A program made the translations under genes and the position numbers. The notes beneath the pieces are model-generated. The model ran no database searches and was not told where the DNA came from. It worked only from the letters and a program-made list of their open reading frames with translations. 64,000 nt of DNA from Pleurotus djamor (lineage: Eukaryota > Basidiomycota > Agaricomycetes > Agaricales > Pleurotaceae): assembly GCA_029747585.1 (NCBI GenBank), contig JAPEVF010000068.1:37658-101657 (forward strand). Reading direction: 5' to 3'. Each line of letters begins with the position of its first letter. The first letter of the stretch is position 1. Shown one piece after another: positions 24,104 through 36,321 of this stretch.

Positions 24104-26177
24104 ATGCGCACTCCCTCGATTTACAGCCAAGATGATCCCATTTCAGCCGCCCTCCAACCCTCTGCGCTAGAGACAGAGCTCGAGCGCAAGCTTCGTGTTG
24201 AGCAGGAAGCAGAGGCTAAACGCATTTCGGAGGAAATCGATGAAGAACTTCGCCTGGAGAGGGAAAGGATGAAGAGGTCCAAGGGAGACGTAAAGGTAGC
24301 GCACACAGGTCCATTTGAGTGCCTATATGCGCATTATACTCACCGGTTTTGACTTTGTCTCAGCTTCTACTTCTTGGACAAGGTAGGCACCCTTCTTCGG
24401 TTCCATGTTTGCATTTCTCATGCGCATCTCGACAGCTGAATCCGGAAAATCTACCCTGCAAAAGCAGTTTCAGCTCATGTACAAGCCACATACTTTGGAG
24501 CAGGAACGGGCATCCTGGAGGACCGTGGTCTACTTCAATGTCGTCCACTCAATCAAGCACATTCTCAACGTTCTGGAGGCTTGGGACGACGGTCTCGAGG
24601 AAGAAATAGCTGACGCTGACGACTCGGCCTCAATTTCACCTCTTGTGTCTCGCCAGATCGTAACGATGTCCGACAAACCATCACCTTCCGTATCATTGAC
24701 GAACTCCCCTTCTGCGGCAATTAATGGCCTACCATCATCACTTCCTACCAGCGACGGGATCGCTGAGATTTCTCGCAACCAGAACGGCGTCGCGCCCATA
24801 GCCCAACTCAGGCGACGGCTTGCTCCCTTGGTTTCCGCTGACAAGCAGCTGGCCGACCGCTTAAGCGGTGGTATCACTGTGTCTGGATCCGGGAAAGGTG
24901 GTGTGTTCGTGCGCAGTGGCTGGCAGGCTCGGGCTATTGAAAACGCACTCGGGCGCGTTAGAAGAGGCAAACGCGCCTCGACTGATGGCGATACTAAGCC
25001 CAGTCGCGAAAGTTTCTCGACCGAGACGACCGACGACGCATTAGTACAAGAAGTTGGTGGCCTCCTCGAAGCCTGCAAAGAAGATATTCAAACTCTCTGG
25101 GGCCACGCAACCGTAAAGGTTCTCATGGCTAAGCGCAAGCTCAAATTGGACGAGTGGTCTGAATTGTACGTTTCATCACGCATATATACTCAATGTATCG
25201 TGTCTCTGATATCACTTCCCTCAGTTTCCTTAGCCACATCAGCAGAGTCGCTGCTCCCGATTACATTCCTACGACAGGTAACTCGGCGCACGATTTTGTG
25301 GCCAGTGTCACTCATTAGTTTCTCTAGACGACATACTGCACGCTCGCATACAGACGATGGGTGTGGCGGAACACGTCTTTGATGTCAACATTCATGGAAA
25401 ATCCGTATCATGGCATTTGTACGACGTCGGTGGCGCCCGTGGTCAACGGCATACCTGGGTGCCCTATTTTGACGACGCTAACGCCATCATCTTCGTTGCT
25501 CCGGTCAGCGCGTTTGATCAGGCAAGCTCTTTTCCTGTTCGGCCATCGGCGAGAAGTTCTCATGGCTTGNTTTTTTTGTATTCAGTATCTGGAAGAAGAT
25601 CCGCGAACAAATCGAATTGATGATTCTCTCCAACTGTTCACTCAAATCTGTTCGAACAGTCTGTTGAAGAGCGTCCACTTAGTTCTTTTCCTTAGTGCGT
25701 GCTAGACCATCATCCCCGATTATTCGCTTACCCATGTCACCCTCAGACAAAACTGATCTACTGAAGAACAAGCTCGACTCTGGTGTCAAAGTCCGGAAAT
25801 AGTGTGTACTTGAGTCCCGCTTGGCTTATCAACGCTAAATTGCTCCTTCCAGCATCACCTCCTTCGGAGAGAGATCAAATGATTACGAGACCGTCATTCA
25901 GTATTTCCGCGCCCATTTCTTGCAAGTTCATCGACGCAACAACGAAAATCGCCGGGTGCTCTACACCCACTTCACCAGTGTTGTGGTAAGTGCGTATCAA
26001 TCAAAGAGGGCCATCTGTCTAAGTCCCTCTCGCACAGGATACCAAGGCGACCCAACGCATCATTGGCAATGGTCAGCTCTTTGTTTGATATGTTCCCATG
26101 CGAAGCTCGCTAACTAAATCCATGCAGTGCGCGATTCGATATTCCGTGGGTACCTCCAATCAGCGGCGCTCGTGTAA
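24104..26177 (+). CDS. divergent heterotrimeric G protein alpha subunit
   Basis: G-alpha fold with clear nucleotide motifs: P-loop GQAESGKST after two short introns, RIQTMGVAE (switch I, Arg and Thr kept), DVGGARGQRHTW (switch II), NKTDLL, and THFTSVVDT in place of the usual TCAT block. Departures from canonical G-alpha: it starts MRTPSIYS, so it has no Gly2 for myristoylation; a Lys/Glu-rich N-terminal helix; roughly 110 extra residues in the helical domain (Ser-rich, then AQLRRRLAPLVSADKQ and RSGWQARAIENAL); and Ala where the catalytic switch II Gln normally sits. It ends RGYLQSAALV. About nine introns; undetermined base 25570 lies in one. Larger than the usual ~350 residues. It belongs to the expanded, diverged G-alpha set seen in Agaricomycetes. 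Confidence 0.87.
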
Positions 26178-29100
26178 ACAGCTTCGCTCGCTCTCATCAC
26201 TCCATGGTCGGTCATCCAGGCCGTCAATCCCTGCGCCTGTATATCATAAGTAACGTACTCACGACGGGTGCGCTCCTTGCTCGTGTACCCATAGACGCCC
26301 TATCATGCTATTCCTCCTGTCGCTACATCAACGCTCTCGNTTTTTTTTATTAAGGCTTTATGTTTCCTTCACCTGTACATCTCATCCTCAGTCCAACTCC
26401 CTTGTTGTCTCTGTCGCCGATAAAGTTTACAGCCTGTAAATTAATTCTCGTCCGAACCACATACTATCGATTTACGCTATGTCGGCTTTCCTTTCTACTC
26501 GAAATTAAACATGTCCCTATCCTTAAATAATAACTTTTATTCTCGATGGTGGATCGTCATCATACAATTTGACAAGTACGCATTTTCGTCTAAGAACGAT
26601 ACTCATCGCGTGGCTACTAGTAGTTCGAATTTGGTTTGATGCTTCTAAGTTCTTGATGTTCTTGGGTTCTTGATGTGAAGCCGTCGCTGTTCCGCGGGAA
26701 AGAGGCGGCTCTCGGTTTTGTGAATGCCGGATGACTGCTATGTTTATATCTGGAAAGATCATAGAAGGAAGTGAAGGAAACCTAACAAGATTGGTAGGTT
26801 CGGTATGGGTGCGGGTGCAGACATTTGTGTTGGCGTAGATGAACTAGCTTGGTTGGTGTTAGATGGCCGCACTTGCTGCGGGGGGCGCGATCGAAGATGA
26901 CACAGCTGTAGAGAAGGTTCAAGGTGGTGTGTTGGTGTCCACCAACATCGCCTTCGCGCGAACTAGTGAGACGCGGGTGTAGTGCCTACACGTGAGGCAG
27001 CCATGTTGCTCGTACTTGAGTTCCCTTGGCTTCAACCACAGCATGAATGCAAAGACATAGTCCGCCGTGGAACGCGAATGTTTTCCAGGCTGCTGGACAT
27101 AATAATTAGCGCGACCTACAAATCCCATCAGGGCGAAAATAGACAGTTTGTGTCAGTCAAGCCATGTGGTACCACGCGTCGCTCTTTTCACATGGACATA
27201 TGGGACGAATCAAGCTGCGAGCTGCTCCATGGTACGCAGAGTAGGGCCTTCCCATTGTCCAGATCCTCGAATCGGAACCGACCGTGAGGGGTGCTCGCAA
27301 GGTGCTCGGTCAAGGAAGCGAGGTTCTAGATTTCGCGGGTAATGAGATCCCTCCAACGATTTGAGTGACAATGGCGCAGGGCGCATCAACAAGGACAAGA
27401 CCGCACTGCATGGCTAGCGGGCGTATAGATGTGCCATTGACTCGACGAACGCTTGTGGCGTGCTTCACCAAGGCGAGGGACTGAATTAATTTTTCCTGGG
27501 TACAAGTTCGTGTCCCAAAACCGATAGCACGGTCGTATGTACGGCGACCGACGCGTCTCCGTCGAAGAGACGGGTAGTTCAAACAGAAAAAATAGGCTTT
27601 AAGTGTCCAACGTCCGTCGTTATTCCCGGCGGCTGGTCGATGTTTCACGTGTTGCTGAGGTAGGCTGGTTCAAAGCAGCCCAGCTCAGTGTCACATGCGC
27701 CCGCCTTGAGCGAGAAGTGTGCTGAGCACGGAAATGAGCGATGGTGGCGCACCAAGGCATATGGAGTGAGTGTGAACTTGTCATAATCGAAGGTGTTTCA
27801 GAAAATTTACTTCCAGAAGCGCAGGTATATGACCCAAGACCCAAGGAGGAGCTTGTGCAACTCGTCAACAGCATGGACGATATTCTGTCAGACCGTTATT
27901 CAAATTGAACGGATAGGGTCGAAAAGAAGGCGCATACCATTGACTCCATTTTGGAGATCTACAGGAACGCCTAGTTAGACGTCGAATCCACAATCCACGT
28001 GTAGGCGGGCGAGGGGTGAGCGGATTACCCTGACAGTGGGGACGAACCAGAGCACCACGAACGACTGGAGGAGACCACCGACCCTTTGGACAAGCATGAG
28101 CGCGGAGTAGGCGTGGAAACTCAAATCCAACAGCTCGGACTAGACTGAGTCGAATGACTTGGTCGATCCAACATGAAGACGCATATGGTGCACCGAAATT
28201 AAGACTGGTCTGTTGGCATTATGGCGGGCTAAAAATTTTAGGGCGGCGGGCTAACACCGAGGAATGCGTGAGGCGTGGTTTAGAGTTTGATCACCATCGA
28301 TATGTTGAGATGTGCACCGTCGGGCGGACCTGCATGCTTAGACGCATGACTTGACTGGAAAAAGGTCTCAGCATTCACCCTCATAAATAAACGCACATGC
28401 TGTCGAGGTACGAAGGAAGGTCTCCGAAGCAGTTTTCAAGGAAGGCGCCTTCGTCCATGTTACGCTTCATCAACACCACAGACCAGCACCATGCGGCGGG
28501 AACGGGCCAATAGTAAACATAGCACATTCCGATCTCATAGGACCATACGGTGAGGAGCGATTGCGAAATTCTCCTCCACAGAGAACTTTCTATGACCAGC
28601 GTCTGTTGTAAGAGGGACAGGCGGAATTGGCTAACAATGTGCTGTTGGTGAAATGCATACAAGAGTGGGGTAATTTTGTACAGGTGTGGGGATGGCGTAT
28701 GACGTTCATGGAAGGATACGAATATGATTCTTGAGGTTGGTCCGTTGACATGATTCGAACGATGACGAGAGGTATATTTGGTTCGGTCCGAATGTACGAC
28801 GAGAAGAAATGCGGGGTGTTCGCTTGGTATGGAATTACCAACTTTGCGGATCAATGCGCGGTTCTGTATGCATAACTGAGGCTTCGTTCCTCAGACAACA
28901 ATGGCGCATTGCTGTGGAACGCCACAAGGAAGAGTGCCATATGCAATATTTCGTCATGGGTCTCGCTGTCTTCGACCGACTCAATAACGGTGACTCGGAG
29001 TGATGCGTAAGGGTTGAGACACCTAGGGTAGTTTACACAATGGGGAGGTAGAGATGGATCGCGCCACTAAGGAGGTCTGATGGGACTGCCATGACCTGGG

Positions 29101-32100
29101 GAAAACAAGTAATTTGGTTCCGCGTGGCCTGGGCGTAGCAAGGAGGACTGCCGAATCAATGTGTTTGCGGGGTCCACCAAGTCCCCAATCGGCCATTGTC
29201 AATATCGTCCGAAGAAAGGCGATAGATAGCCTCGAAAAGTTAAAGTCTCCAATCACAAGTGTCAATGCGCTTGGAATGTGTATACCCTCCGAAAGTGGAG
29301 GTTGCACAGTAACAGCTCGGCACAGCTTCATCGTAGTGCATACCAAGTGGGAAACGGAGGGATGCGACAAGGGTGGGTAGGCTTGATCAGGGCTATAGAA
29401 TTAATTCCGCCTTGACCATGCGCGTGTAAACCTTCATTCGCGAGCAAGTGATGCTGTTCGGTGTCTGGGTGGTCCTTATTCGCGGGCGAGCTAGACCAAA
29501 GGCATAAAGCTGCGGTGGAATTTTACCAGGCGAGGCGAGAGGTCGCAGGGCCATTCTTAACACGCAAAAGAATTGGGGTAGGTCCTGGATACACATGCAT
29601 TAAGCCTTGTCCATTAGGTCCTTATTCCGAACACGTTGGAAAGGGGCGAGACTAGAGAGGACTGGTCCACTGCAACGGGTTGAACATAAAGGGGCTGTCA
29701 AAGGCCATAGCAGCAAGGCCAGTCTGCCGGACAAGTCCGCCGATTCCACTTTGGCTGGTTTAGATGATGGAGGGGCGAGCTGGACCAGCAGCAACCNAAG
29801 GGGAATGGAGTAATGTCATCCGTAGCAAGGAGGATGGAGGTAAGGTGCCAAAGATACCGAAACAGGTGATAAGGATGGAGAGCTCGACAGACATTGCGCC
29901 GAACAGTAGGTCATTCGAAGGTCGCTTCGTTATTTGAATACGGAGAGAAAAGAGTAGCAGATCGCGCAAGCCCGAAAGCTGCCTGCCCTCTCGAGGTTTT
30001 GGACAGATGTGCGCCTTCGAGGTCGACGCTGGTCAACGATTTGGACAGAGCACAAGGTCGACGAGGCGGCATCTCAACAAACGATTATCATGTCAACCGA
30101 TCATGTTTCACTATAACATAACCACCAAGCCGACTCACCAGTTGAACCAAGGTTCGGTAGGGTCTTGAACAAGTCGATCCCATCAATCATTGCGAATTCT
30201 GGGCTTGATGGCAAGTCCACCAAGTCATCCGAGCAAGGTGCATCGTGCCGTTCAGAGCATATTACATTCGGTCGATACGGTCAATTGGACTNGCAGTTCC
30301 TTTCGAGGCGACTTGCCTATCATCTAGGACAGAAAAAGCTTGGATGCGNTCCATGTGCTGTGGCGTGCTTTCCCCGTAAACTGCATCGAAGTACAAGATA
30401 ACCAAGCGCCCTATAGCAACCGCAGAGGAGGTACCACAGTTTGACAGAGCGTTTCCAAGCTACTTCTTGGGATCGTTGTGTACCCCAATTGCCATCGTAT
30501 CGAACAGCAGTGACTCCGAAAGTGAGTTCCGCCCTGTGGAGTGTATATTAGCATTGATTGACGGTGAACGAGCCTTAAATTGTACAATGGGGAAAGACGG
30601 ACGAGAAGGCACCCGGGCTTGTTGTTATAGCTGCGCAGGAGGTTCGTGGGGTTTGGCAGGTGTGTTTGACTTTGACTTTCAACCACTGAAAACGATCGGC
30701 GTCGCATTCTGGCACGTGGAAAACTTGAACAACGGATCAAAGTTCCACGTGCCGTGGCTCGAACCTCCGAGCATTCCGAGCACTTTGCATTCGAACCAAC
30801 TGCACAGTCCTGAAAGACACCGTTATGCGTCCGACATGCCCCCAGCTTTTCGTCTGCTTCGTGACGTAGGTATGTTTCAAGCTGAAGCTTCGATTGTGAA
30901 AAAAAAAATCGAAGCACTTGAAGAATTTTGAAAGCTCACCCACCAAGTGTTCCAGGCACACAGCTAAAGTCCCGATGAGACGCTTTCGGCGGATGTGGCG
31001 GTCGAAGCGCCCAAAGCCCTGGTGTTTCAGCCGCACAACATGGCATGTCAAAATAGACAGTGGTCATAATCTTCAAACGTAGATTGTCAACTTACTATTG
31101 CTAGGCAGTGTTGCCTTGACTCTGGACGAGCCGTTAGTATGCAAAATTGCCGTTCTTGCCTTGGGTCTGAGGCAACGGTCGTTGGAGTAGATACCTACGC
31201 TCAAGACACTGGGCGGCATCGTGCCTGACATATCGACTCGAGCTCGAGTTGGTTCACTCCAATCACTCAAAGGTGTTCTGGGTGTTTGAACTCGACATCT
31301 CCAGTCCCTTTGTGCTTCTTGGAGTCCGAGCCTGGTCGCACAGGTCTACGGAAGTACGTCAACTTCCAAAAATGATGCTACATCGTCGGGACTTCTTGCG
31401 ATGGAAGACGAAGAAGCCTCCGCGCGATCGTATTTCTGACGCTGAAAATGGTGCAAAACCGCTACCATACACTTGGCCTATGGGAACGCATCAATACTTC
31501 GCTTGGAGACAAAATCCTGGCTCCATCACTCGAGGCCATGAGTTGATGCCTTTTGATGCGAACGCCTCGTTGAAGAAAAAAAGCATCAAAATACTAACCA
31601 CAATTAACTTCGCCTCCATTAGATCCTTCGGAAGTACAGAAGGCCCCCAAGGTACAGCCAATTCGGAGGAAGTCCTGCTAATCCTGCCCAAGGCACATTT
31701 AGATGGACCCCCTGATGTCATGTTTTGTTTCCTACTTGCCCTTTTTCGATCGATGAAACGCTTCGACTTGAAATACTTGTACCTGTATCGTCCGACAACC
31801 CTACACAATGACGATGCCAGCAGTTTTTTTTCACCTTCGAACTTGAACAGGAGGCAGCAGACCTAATTTTCCGAGCGATATTGCCTGACCTCGCCACGCC
31901 AAATTAATGTTGGGATGTCATGATGTCTGATGTGAGTTAAGGTTAAATCCGATTGGGTAACATCAAAAAAGCTTCCGCTCCCGATCGTGATGATGATGAT
32001 ATCAGCGTTTACGGCAGAAGACTTGCCAGAGACGCCCAATTTGTGGCCATGAATAAATGAATTGTGAGATTCGATTTACATTTACTTCCCGCTTGAGGGG

Positions 32101-33541
32101 TTTAAAGTTCATTACAGCAGCGCTTCGTCTATCAACAGCGCCGATGATGATCAATTACGACCGTTGTAGAGGACAAAAATATGCAGAAAATTGCGATCTT
32201 CAAGGAAAATGGGGAAGAAAGATAACGAGGTAGACCTGGAAGCGCCCAGTATGAGCTCGCGTTCAACGTAATGACCTGGGCCCATCATGCATCATGCCGC
32301 TGGGAGTCCAAGGTCGTTGCTGGTTGCCAAAATATACTAATGGGTTGGAATAGCGTCGAAAATATGATGAGGAATTGGGCTCTACGGCCGACCGATGTTT
32401 CGGCCCATCAGGGCTAGCTGTTCAGGCAGTCGGAACGGGGCTTCGAGCTAGATAATGCACGCAATGAAGCTCCTTTGTACAATCGGAGCAAAAGGCAAGA
32501 TAGGCAACCATCCAGTGAAGGAGTAACAACACGAGGAGTTGCACCGTTGTTGTACAAGAGTACCCCAAGCCCAGATGTTGCCCTGTCGGTCCGAGAGGTC
32601 TCATATTTGAATTCAAAGACAGCTCCGCCATTTGACAGACTCATTGCAAGGGAGTCAGTCACTAAGCTAGATAGGGACTCGTTGAGGCTTAATATCCCCA
32701 GAAAGACGATCCGAGCACAGCAAGGGTGTACGGTTACTGAAGATGAGTCCACGAAGATGAGTGGTATCAGGTTAGAATGTGGCGGGCCATAATATTATGA
32801 CGAACAGAGCAATTGATGGCCAGCTGGAGGACGGAATGAATTGGTTGTTCCTAGAGGCAGACGGGTGGTGATTGATCTATTGATGCAATGTGCAAGAAAG
32901 TAGCTGTGGTGTCATTATTTCCGAAATATTGGCTGGGGTTCTAAAGTCGGCTGAGCGTGCAGACGCCACAAATGTCGACTAGGCCCGATGTTCATGGTTC
33001 ATGATCAAATGGAACAAGACCAGATCTGTGCTGGGCCTTCTACCTCGCAGGTGCTGGCGAGAGATGAGGGTGGTAGGAGAGATTCAGGACCAGCGAGTTC
33101 GAGAATGAAACCTGAGAGGGTTGCGGGGGCCAACGACCGAGAAACCACGCGGAAAAGTGGTTGAAGACTTGGGTTGGCATCATAGAGACGACCGACACAT
33201 GCACTGGCCCTTCTCAACCACATGGCAGCAAACCAAGCTGGTTTGGCGCCTGGTTCGATCATCGGCACTGGAGCACCCTCAACCCGGGCTGAGAGATCCA
33301 TGTTACATATATAACCAGATCTCCTAACCCAGCCCAGGGATTTCTCCTCCTTACCTTTGCATCTCTCTCTCTTTCCGCTACCACCACCATCTCCATCGTC
33401 CTCGCCGACGTTGACGACCTCCCCGCATCTGCGACGCGACGACCACGACCCTCAACCACCTAATTCTTTCTCTCCTCACCGTTCTCAACGTCGTTCAAGC
33501 TGGCTATCGATCACAACATCCTCATTCAGCCCCCTCCGGCG
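26178..33541. other. 7.4 kb stretch without recognised gene
   Basis: Many short open frames on both strands overlap each other. The longest are 28381-28854 (minus, 157 residues) and 31249-31866 (plus, 205 residues). I could not link any to a family or connect them into a spliced gene with known motifs, and I found no reverse transcriptase, transposase or integrase signature. It may be decayed mobile DNA, lineage-specific genes, or long regulatory DNA for the bHLH gene that follows. Undetermined bases at 26340, 29797, 30292 and 30349. Confidence 0.45.
33308..33314 (+). promoter_or_regulatory. TATA-like box upstream of the bHLH gene
   Basis: TATATAA lies 228 bases before the ATG; between them is a long C/T-rich leader. 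This would imply a ~200-base 5' untranslated region. Confidence 0.4.
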
Positions 33542-35333
33542 ATGTCCATTCTCAACCACACCGACTCCCATGCATTTCCTGCTTTTATGAACCAGGCTGA
33601 CTACGCAGAGTCCGGTCAGGTCACGCCAGAGTGGAACATGTACTCGTCGCCGGAGATGATGCAGGACGACCTTGACCTCGCCCAAATCCAGAAGCGCGAG
33701 GCTTTGGCAAAGGCAACCAAGGATCTGATGGCCTTGGACGCATCCCGGTGGCATAGTCAAAACGGCCACAATGTCAGCACGTACGACATCCATGGCCAGC
33801 AGCAAGGATACGACGCGTACCAAGGCAGCCCCCTTGAACAGCCCCACGGTACCCCCAATATCGACTACGACTACCAGTATCGCCAGCAGCAGCAAGCGCA
33901 GCCTTTGTACTCGCATTCGCGCCACGACATGTTCCCCTTCCTCAACAAACAGCACCAGCAAATGCGTTATGCCCCGAACGACCACGTCCTACCGCCAATT
34001 TCTGTCAATCTCAACGGCTCGTATCCTCCATCTCGGGCCTCAGCCACACCCCCCATCTCTGCTTCATCCACCCACTCCTACTCAATCACCACACCGACGC
34101 TTCCTACCCCAAATAGCACCCCCTTTTTGCCCATGAATGTCGCGTCCATGAATGCTCAGCAGCCCCATCGTGGTTCGCCAGTGGGTTCGGTGAGTTGCGC
34201 AGCCGTTTGCTATCTGAACAAAACACTAATCGTGAGCGTTAACAGCAACCTGGATCACTGCGCGCTTCTCCAGCGCTTCCCCCGAGCTTGAGCAATCTAT
34301 CAAAACGATCTACTTACGACGATCTTCCTCTGCTGCCTCCTTCCGCCAAGCGCCAACGCCTCTCTCCTGTAAGCGCCAATGACCTTGCCTACCCGCCCCA
34401 GCGCTCACTGTCGTATCCGATTCCTGGGTCATTTGCACAGTATCCGGCACCATCGAGTCACTACCTCAGCAATGACAACAATCTTCACATGTACCCCGGA
34501 ACGAATCCACATGGTTCCGCACGAATTTCATCGACTCGTTTAGCCCCATCGCGCGCTGCTTCCGTGTCCTCGAACTGTTCATCTCGTCCGGGGTCTTCGC
34601 ATGCTTCCTTGCAGCCACATAGCAGCTCGAAACCCGCTCTCTTGTCGCCTTCGCAGAAAAAGGCTAATCACATTCAAAGCGAACAAAAGCGCCGAGCGAA
34701 CATTCGACGGGGCTACGAGGCACTGTGTCAAACGGTACCGGCTTTGCAGGAGGCTATTCGGGAGGAGGAGTCATCGAAAGCAGGCAAAAGCTCCGATGAT
34801 CTCGATATGGAGGACGAAAAGGGCCCTCGTAGATCTTCGAGACCCAAGAGAGTCAGAGGCAAGGGTTGCAAGGAAGAAGCTGCCAACGATAAGGTTGACG
34901 GTCGGGCTGGACCAAGAAGCGAAAATGTTGTCTTGTCAAAGAGTAAGTGGTCTCAGCTCTACTAGTGGCTCAACGCTGATCAATGATTTTCGCAGCTATC
35001 GAATACATCAACGAACTCCTTTCTGAGCGCGCTGCCCTACTGGACAGGTATCACGCCGCACGGTCGGTTCTACCTGCTGGCCACCCCGCGCTGACACCAC
35101 TCTGCCAAAATACGTGCGTCCTGAAGGAGAAGAAGCCCAAGAACAACGATCCCAGTTATCTGGCCAAGTCTGGCGACGAAAACTCTGCTATGATTTCTTT
35201 GCACGACGATCTGCGGTCGAAAGACGGTGTCGTCATGATTCCGTTATGGGAGAGAGAGTGGCGCTGTGGCGAAGATGACGAAGACGATGAAAAAGACGAG
35301 GCTGACTGTGACGATGAAGAGGACTCGGCATAA
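33542..35333 (+). CDS. bHLH transcription factor with extended loop
   Basis: Nuclear DNA-binding protein. The long low-complexity N-terminal half is rich in Gln, Pro and Ser (YRQQQQAQPLYSHS, PPSRASATPPISASS) and has a basic patch PSAKRQRLSP. The bHLH basic region is KKANHIQSEQKRRANIRRGYE, with the His, Glu and Arg that contact a CACGTG-type E-box. Helix 1 is LCQTVPALQEAI. The loop is about 65 residues of acidic then basic sequence (DLDMEDEKGPRRSSRPKRVRGKG), and helix 2 is VVLSKTIEYINELLSERAALLDRY. The C-terminus is strongly acidic (DEDDEKDEADCDDEEDSA). Two introns, near PVGS and before TIEY. Target genes unknown. Confidence 0.88.
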
Positions 35334-36321
35334 AACCAGGTCCACCCCTTCGGCCGCCCTCCCCGTGACCCCGATAATCGCTTTCCGCTTGGCACGCTAT
35401 ACGATTCGTCCAGTTCAGTCAACCTTGGTTCTTGCACCACCAAGTTGTGCCTATCTGGCCTACCCTACACTCGACAACTAATATTTTTCCATGGGGACTT
35501 CCCCGTATTATCGTAATTCAAATCCGTGACGAATGCCCGGAGGCAGTTCGTCTGTATAATTTCCAATCGCTTTCCTTCTGGGTCTTTGTGGATCCTTCTT
35601 GTTGTAGGGTGCGGCCTTCCGCCCTCCGACACCTTTTTCTTCGTTTCTTCGCAACGCAACTTGACATCTACCTGCATAACCCCCACTGTAGCTTATCCCC
35701 CCGTTTCGCCCGAGTGTATCACTCTATCTCTACTACTATACTTAATTCCTAATTCCGTCCTCTCTTGAGACCAATGTCTCTGTTATAGCCATAGAACCCC
35801 CGTTTCCGATTCATACTTTTTTGCCTCTTTTTGCTCTCCATTCATTGAAAAGGACGTCGCTTACGCNATGGNCACCCCTAGTTATTTTCATACCCCACCG
35901 CATGTTTTATCAAGTACACATTGCAATCAAATTTGGTACAAGACGATATTCATTTGGCTTCGTTTTCCCATTCTGAGGTCGAACACCGCTTTGCATGGAC
36001 ATGACATCAATACCAATTCGAGATTGTACCCCTCCTCCTTGCACAGCGTCCGCATGTCGGGCTTCGCGTCACACACGCTTTTCGCACATCGTTGAGATTC
36101 TCCATTTCTGGGGACGGGCGATGCTTTTGGTTGCGCCCTGCACGGATTTGTGAAAGTTCGACTTGGCGGCGTTCAAGGAAGTGATTTCAAGCGCCGCCTT
36201 ATTACCAAATCGAGCAGATCATCGGATAATAGAATTATGCTTTTTGTAACTTGCCAACGACGACATCGTTCTCTACAGACACTAGGCCATTCCCTTCCAG
36301 GTGCTGTGAACCCAGGCTAGG
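35334..36321. other. intergenic stretch, no gene recognised
   Basis: About 990 bases, T/C-rich at its left side, as expected for the bHLH 3' untranslated region, then the TAN1 promoter. Nothing coding is supported. Confidence 0.5.

Noticed and set aside
24530..25078. 182-residue minus-strand frame across the G-alpha gene
   Set aside because: It is the complement of the G-alpha insert region, whose plus frame joins conserved G-alpha motifs on both sides.
28381..28854. 157-residue minus-strand open frame, considered as a membrane receptor fragment
   Set aside because: I compared it with the layout of fungal pheromone receptors and DUF6533/6534 membrane proteins and found no matching motif or run of membrane segments, so I left it unassigned.
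31249..31866. 205-residue plus-strand open frame
   Set aside because: No recognised motif, no signal peptide, no plausible splice partners; could be chance in a gene-poor stretch.
33485..33985. 166-residue minus-strand frame across the bHLH N-terminus
   Set aside because: Shadow of the Gln/Pro-rich coding exon; low-complexity sequence often opens the reverse frame.
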